A stretch of 64,000 nt of DNA, taken from assembly GCF_003086695.1 (NCBI RefSeq), contig NZ_CP025999.1, positions 2,707,680 to 2,771,679 of the forward strand, written 5' to 3'. The stretch comes from Stenotrophomonas sp. SAU14A_NAIMI4_8 (GTDB taxonomy: Bacteria; Pseudomonadota; Gammaproteobacteria; Xanthomonadales; Xanthomonadaceae). The translations under genes were made by a program, and so were the position numbers. Below, in pieces: positions 63,551-64,000 of this stretch (the first letter of the stretch is position 1; the number at the start of each line of letters is the position of its first letter). The notes beneath the pieces are model-generated. The model did not search any database. It saw only the letters and a list, made by a program, of their open reading frames with translations, and was not told the origin of the DNA.

Positions 63551-64000
63551 ATGTCCGACCACGCCTCTCCCCGCGTTCCCTACACCCGCCTGGCCGCCGA
63601 GGCCTTCAAGGGCCTGCTGGCCACCAGCAAGGCGGTGCATGACAGCTCGATCGACCCGACGTTGATGGAACTGGTGTTCCTGCGCGTTTCCCAGCTCAAC
63701 GGCTGTGGCTACTGCATGGACATGCACGGCACCGCGCTGCGCAAGGGCGGCATCGAGCCGCGCAAGCTGGACACCCTGCCCGCGTGGCACGAAAGCCGCT
63801 TCTTCGATGCCCGCGAACGCGCGGCGCTGGGCTGGGCCGAGGCGCTGACCCGGCTGACCGACGGTGCGCCGTCGCAGGAGGCGTTCGACGCGCTGGCGCC
63901 GCACTTCGACGACAAGGGCATCAGCGACCTGAGCATGGGCATCGCGGTGATCAATGCCTGGAACCGGCTGGGCGCCGGCCTGCTGCCGCCGCTGCCGTAA
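63551..64000 (+). CDS. Carboxymuconolactone decarboxylase / AhpD-like protein (ECF41 partner)
   Basis: A 149-residue protein ending exactly at the window edge; the TAA at 63998-64000 is complete. The start at 63551 follows GGAG. It has the AhpD-like redox motif Cys52-G-Y-Cys55-M-D-M-H (LNGCGYCMDMHGTALRKGG) in the CMD fold, with later SQEAFDALAPHFDDKGISDLSMGIAVINAWNRLG. ECF41 genes are typically followed by a carboxymuconolactone decarboxylase, oxidoreductase or epimerase (COE) gene. It is probably a thiol peroxidase-type reductase and the target of the sigma factor. Confidence 0.92.
   Translation: MSDHASPRVPYTRLAAEAFKGLLATSKAVHDSSIDPTLMELVFLRVSQLNGCGYCMDMHGTALRKGGIEPRKLDTLPAWHESRFFDARERAALGWAEALTRLTDGAPSQEAFDALAPHFDDKGISDLSMGIAVINAWNRLGAGLLPPLP

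Overview
The window looks like chromosomal DNA from a GC-rich xanthomonad, most probably a Stenotrophomonas. The strongest reason is the intergenic DNA. It carries many short palindromes led by the tetranucleotide GTAG (SMAG-type REP elements) in at least four sequence families. The gene content agrees: a giant NAD-dependent glutamate dehydrogenase, a two-protein methionine synthase, a fused E1 alpha-beta dehydrogenase, and both class I and class II fumarases. I see no phage, insertion sequence, integron, CRISPR array, tRNA or rRNA. Most of the window is core metabolism and envelope genes. The accessory character lies in the repeats and a few small operons.

Layout: 1-6145, minus strand: 5'-nucleotidase (partial), NAD kinase and the 1658-residue glutamate dehydrogenase. 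6408-11494, plus: TetR regulator, membrane fusion protein and RND pump. 11500-13360: small membrane and secreted unknowns among SMAG palindromes. 13379-14527, minus: acyl-CoA dehydrogenase. 14692-19404, plus: an ArsR-methyltransferase fusion and a methionine synthase split into two proteins. 19472-20797: secreted amidohydrolase. 20833-26923, minus: an acyltransferase-SGNH protein, the ugd-slyX-DUF2058 group, an FKBP isomerase and a glutathione peroxidase. 27277-31879, plus: small membrane protein, YtrA-type GntR regulator, ABC ATPase and permease, a GSGD-repeat protein and two lipoproteins. 31935-35031: fumC (minus) diverging from purB (plus). 35032-35709: a 678-base gene-free block of nested inverted repeats. 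35710-38034: roxA and a GNAT-DUF7931 fusion. 38221-43796: sucA-sucB-lpdA. 43897-47418: small unknowns and dnaB. 47654-53217, minus: FMN reductase, asparagine synthase, E1 alpha-beta fusion and GST. 53325-60583: acetyltransferase, glycine-zipper proteins, tatD, tcdA, a heme-motif protein, csp, DUF456, phospholipase A1 and an ArsC-like protein. 60584-60941: a repeat cluster. 60942-62459, minus: class I fumarase. 62618-64000, plus: an ECF41 sigma factor and its carboxymuconolactone-decarboxylase-like partner.

How the genes work together: sucA-sucB-lpdA encode all three subunits of 2-oxoglutarate dehydrogenase. Glutamate dehydrogenase feeds 2-oxoglutarate, and the two fumarases serve a later step of the same cycle. 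The ArsR-methyltransferase and split MetH look like a self-regulated methionine/SAM-cycle unit. The GntR-ABC cluster looks like an envelope-stress or peptide-resistance transporter of the YtrA type.

The most distinctive regulatory signals are three. First, two copies of TGTCACG-N16-CGTC with exactly the same spacing, one before the ECF41 sigma gene and one before its partner. Second, a symmetric operator that ends two bases before the arsR-type start codon. Third, a GntR-type palindrome over the promoter of the ABC operon. The most unusual DNA structure is the chain of three perfect inverted repeats at 35124-35540, whose arms touch or overlap by one or two bases.

Gene functions are read from translated motifs without database searches. 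Promoters, operators and hairpins are inferences from sequence alone.
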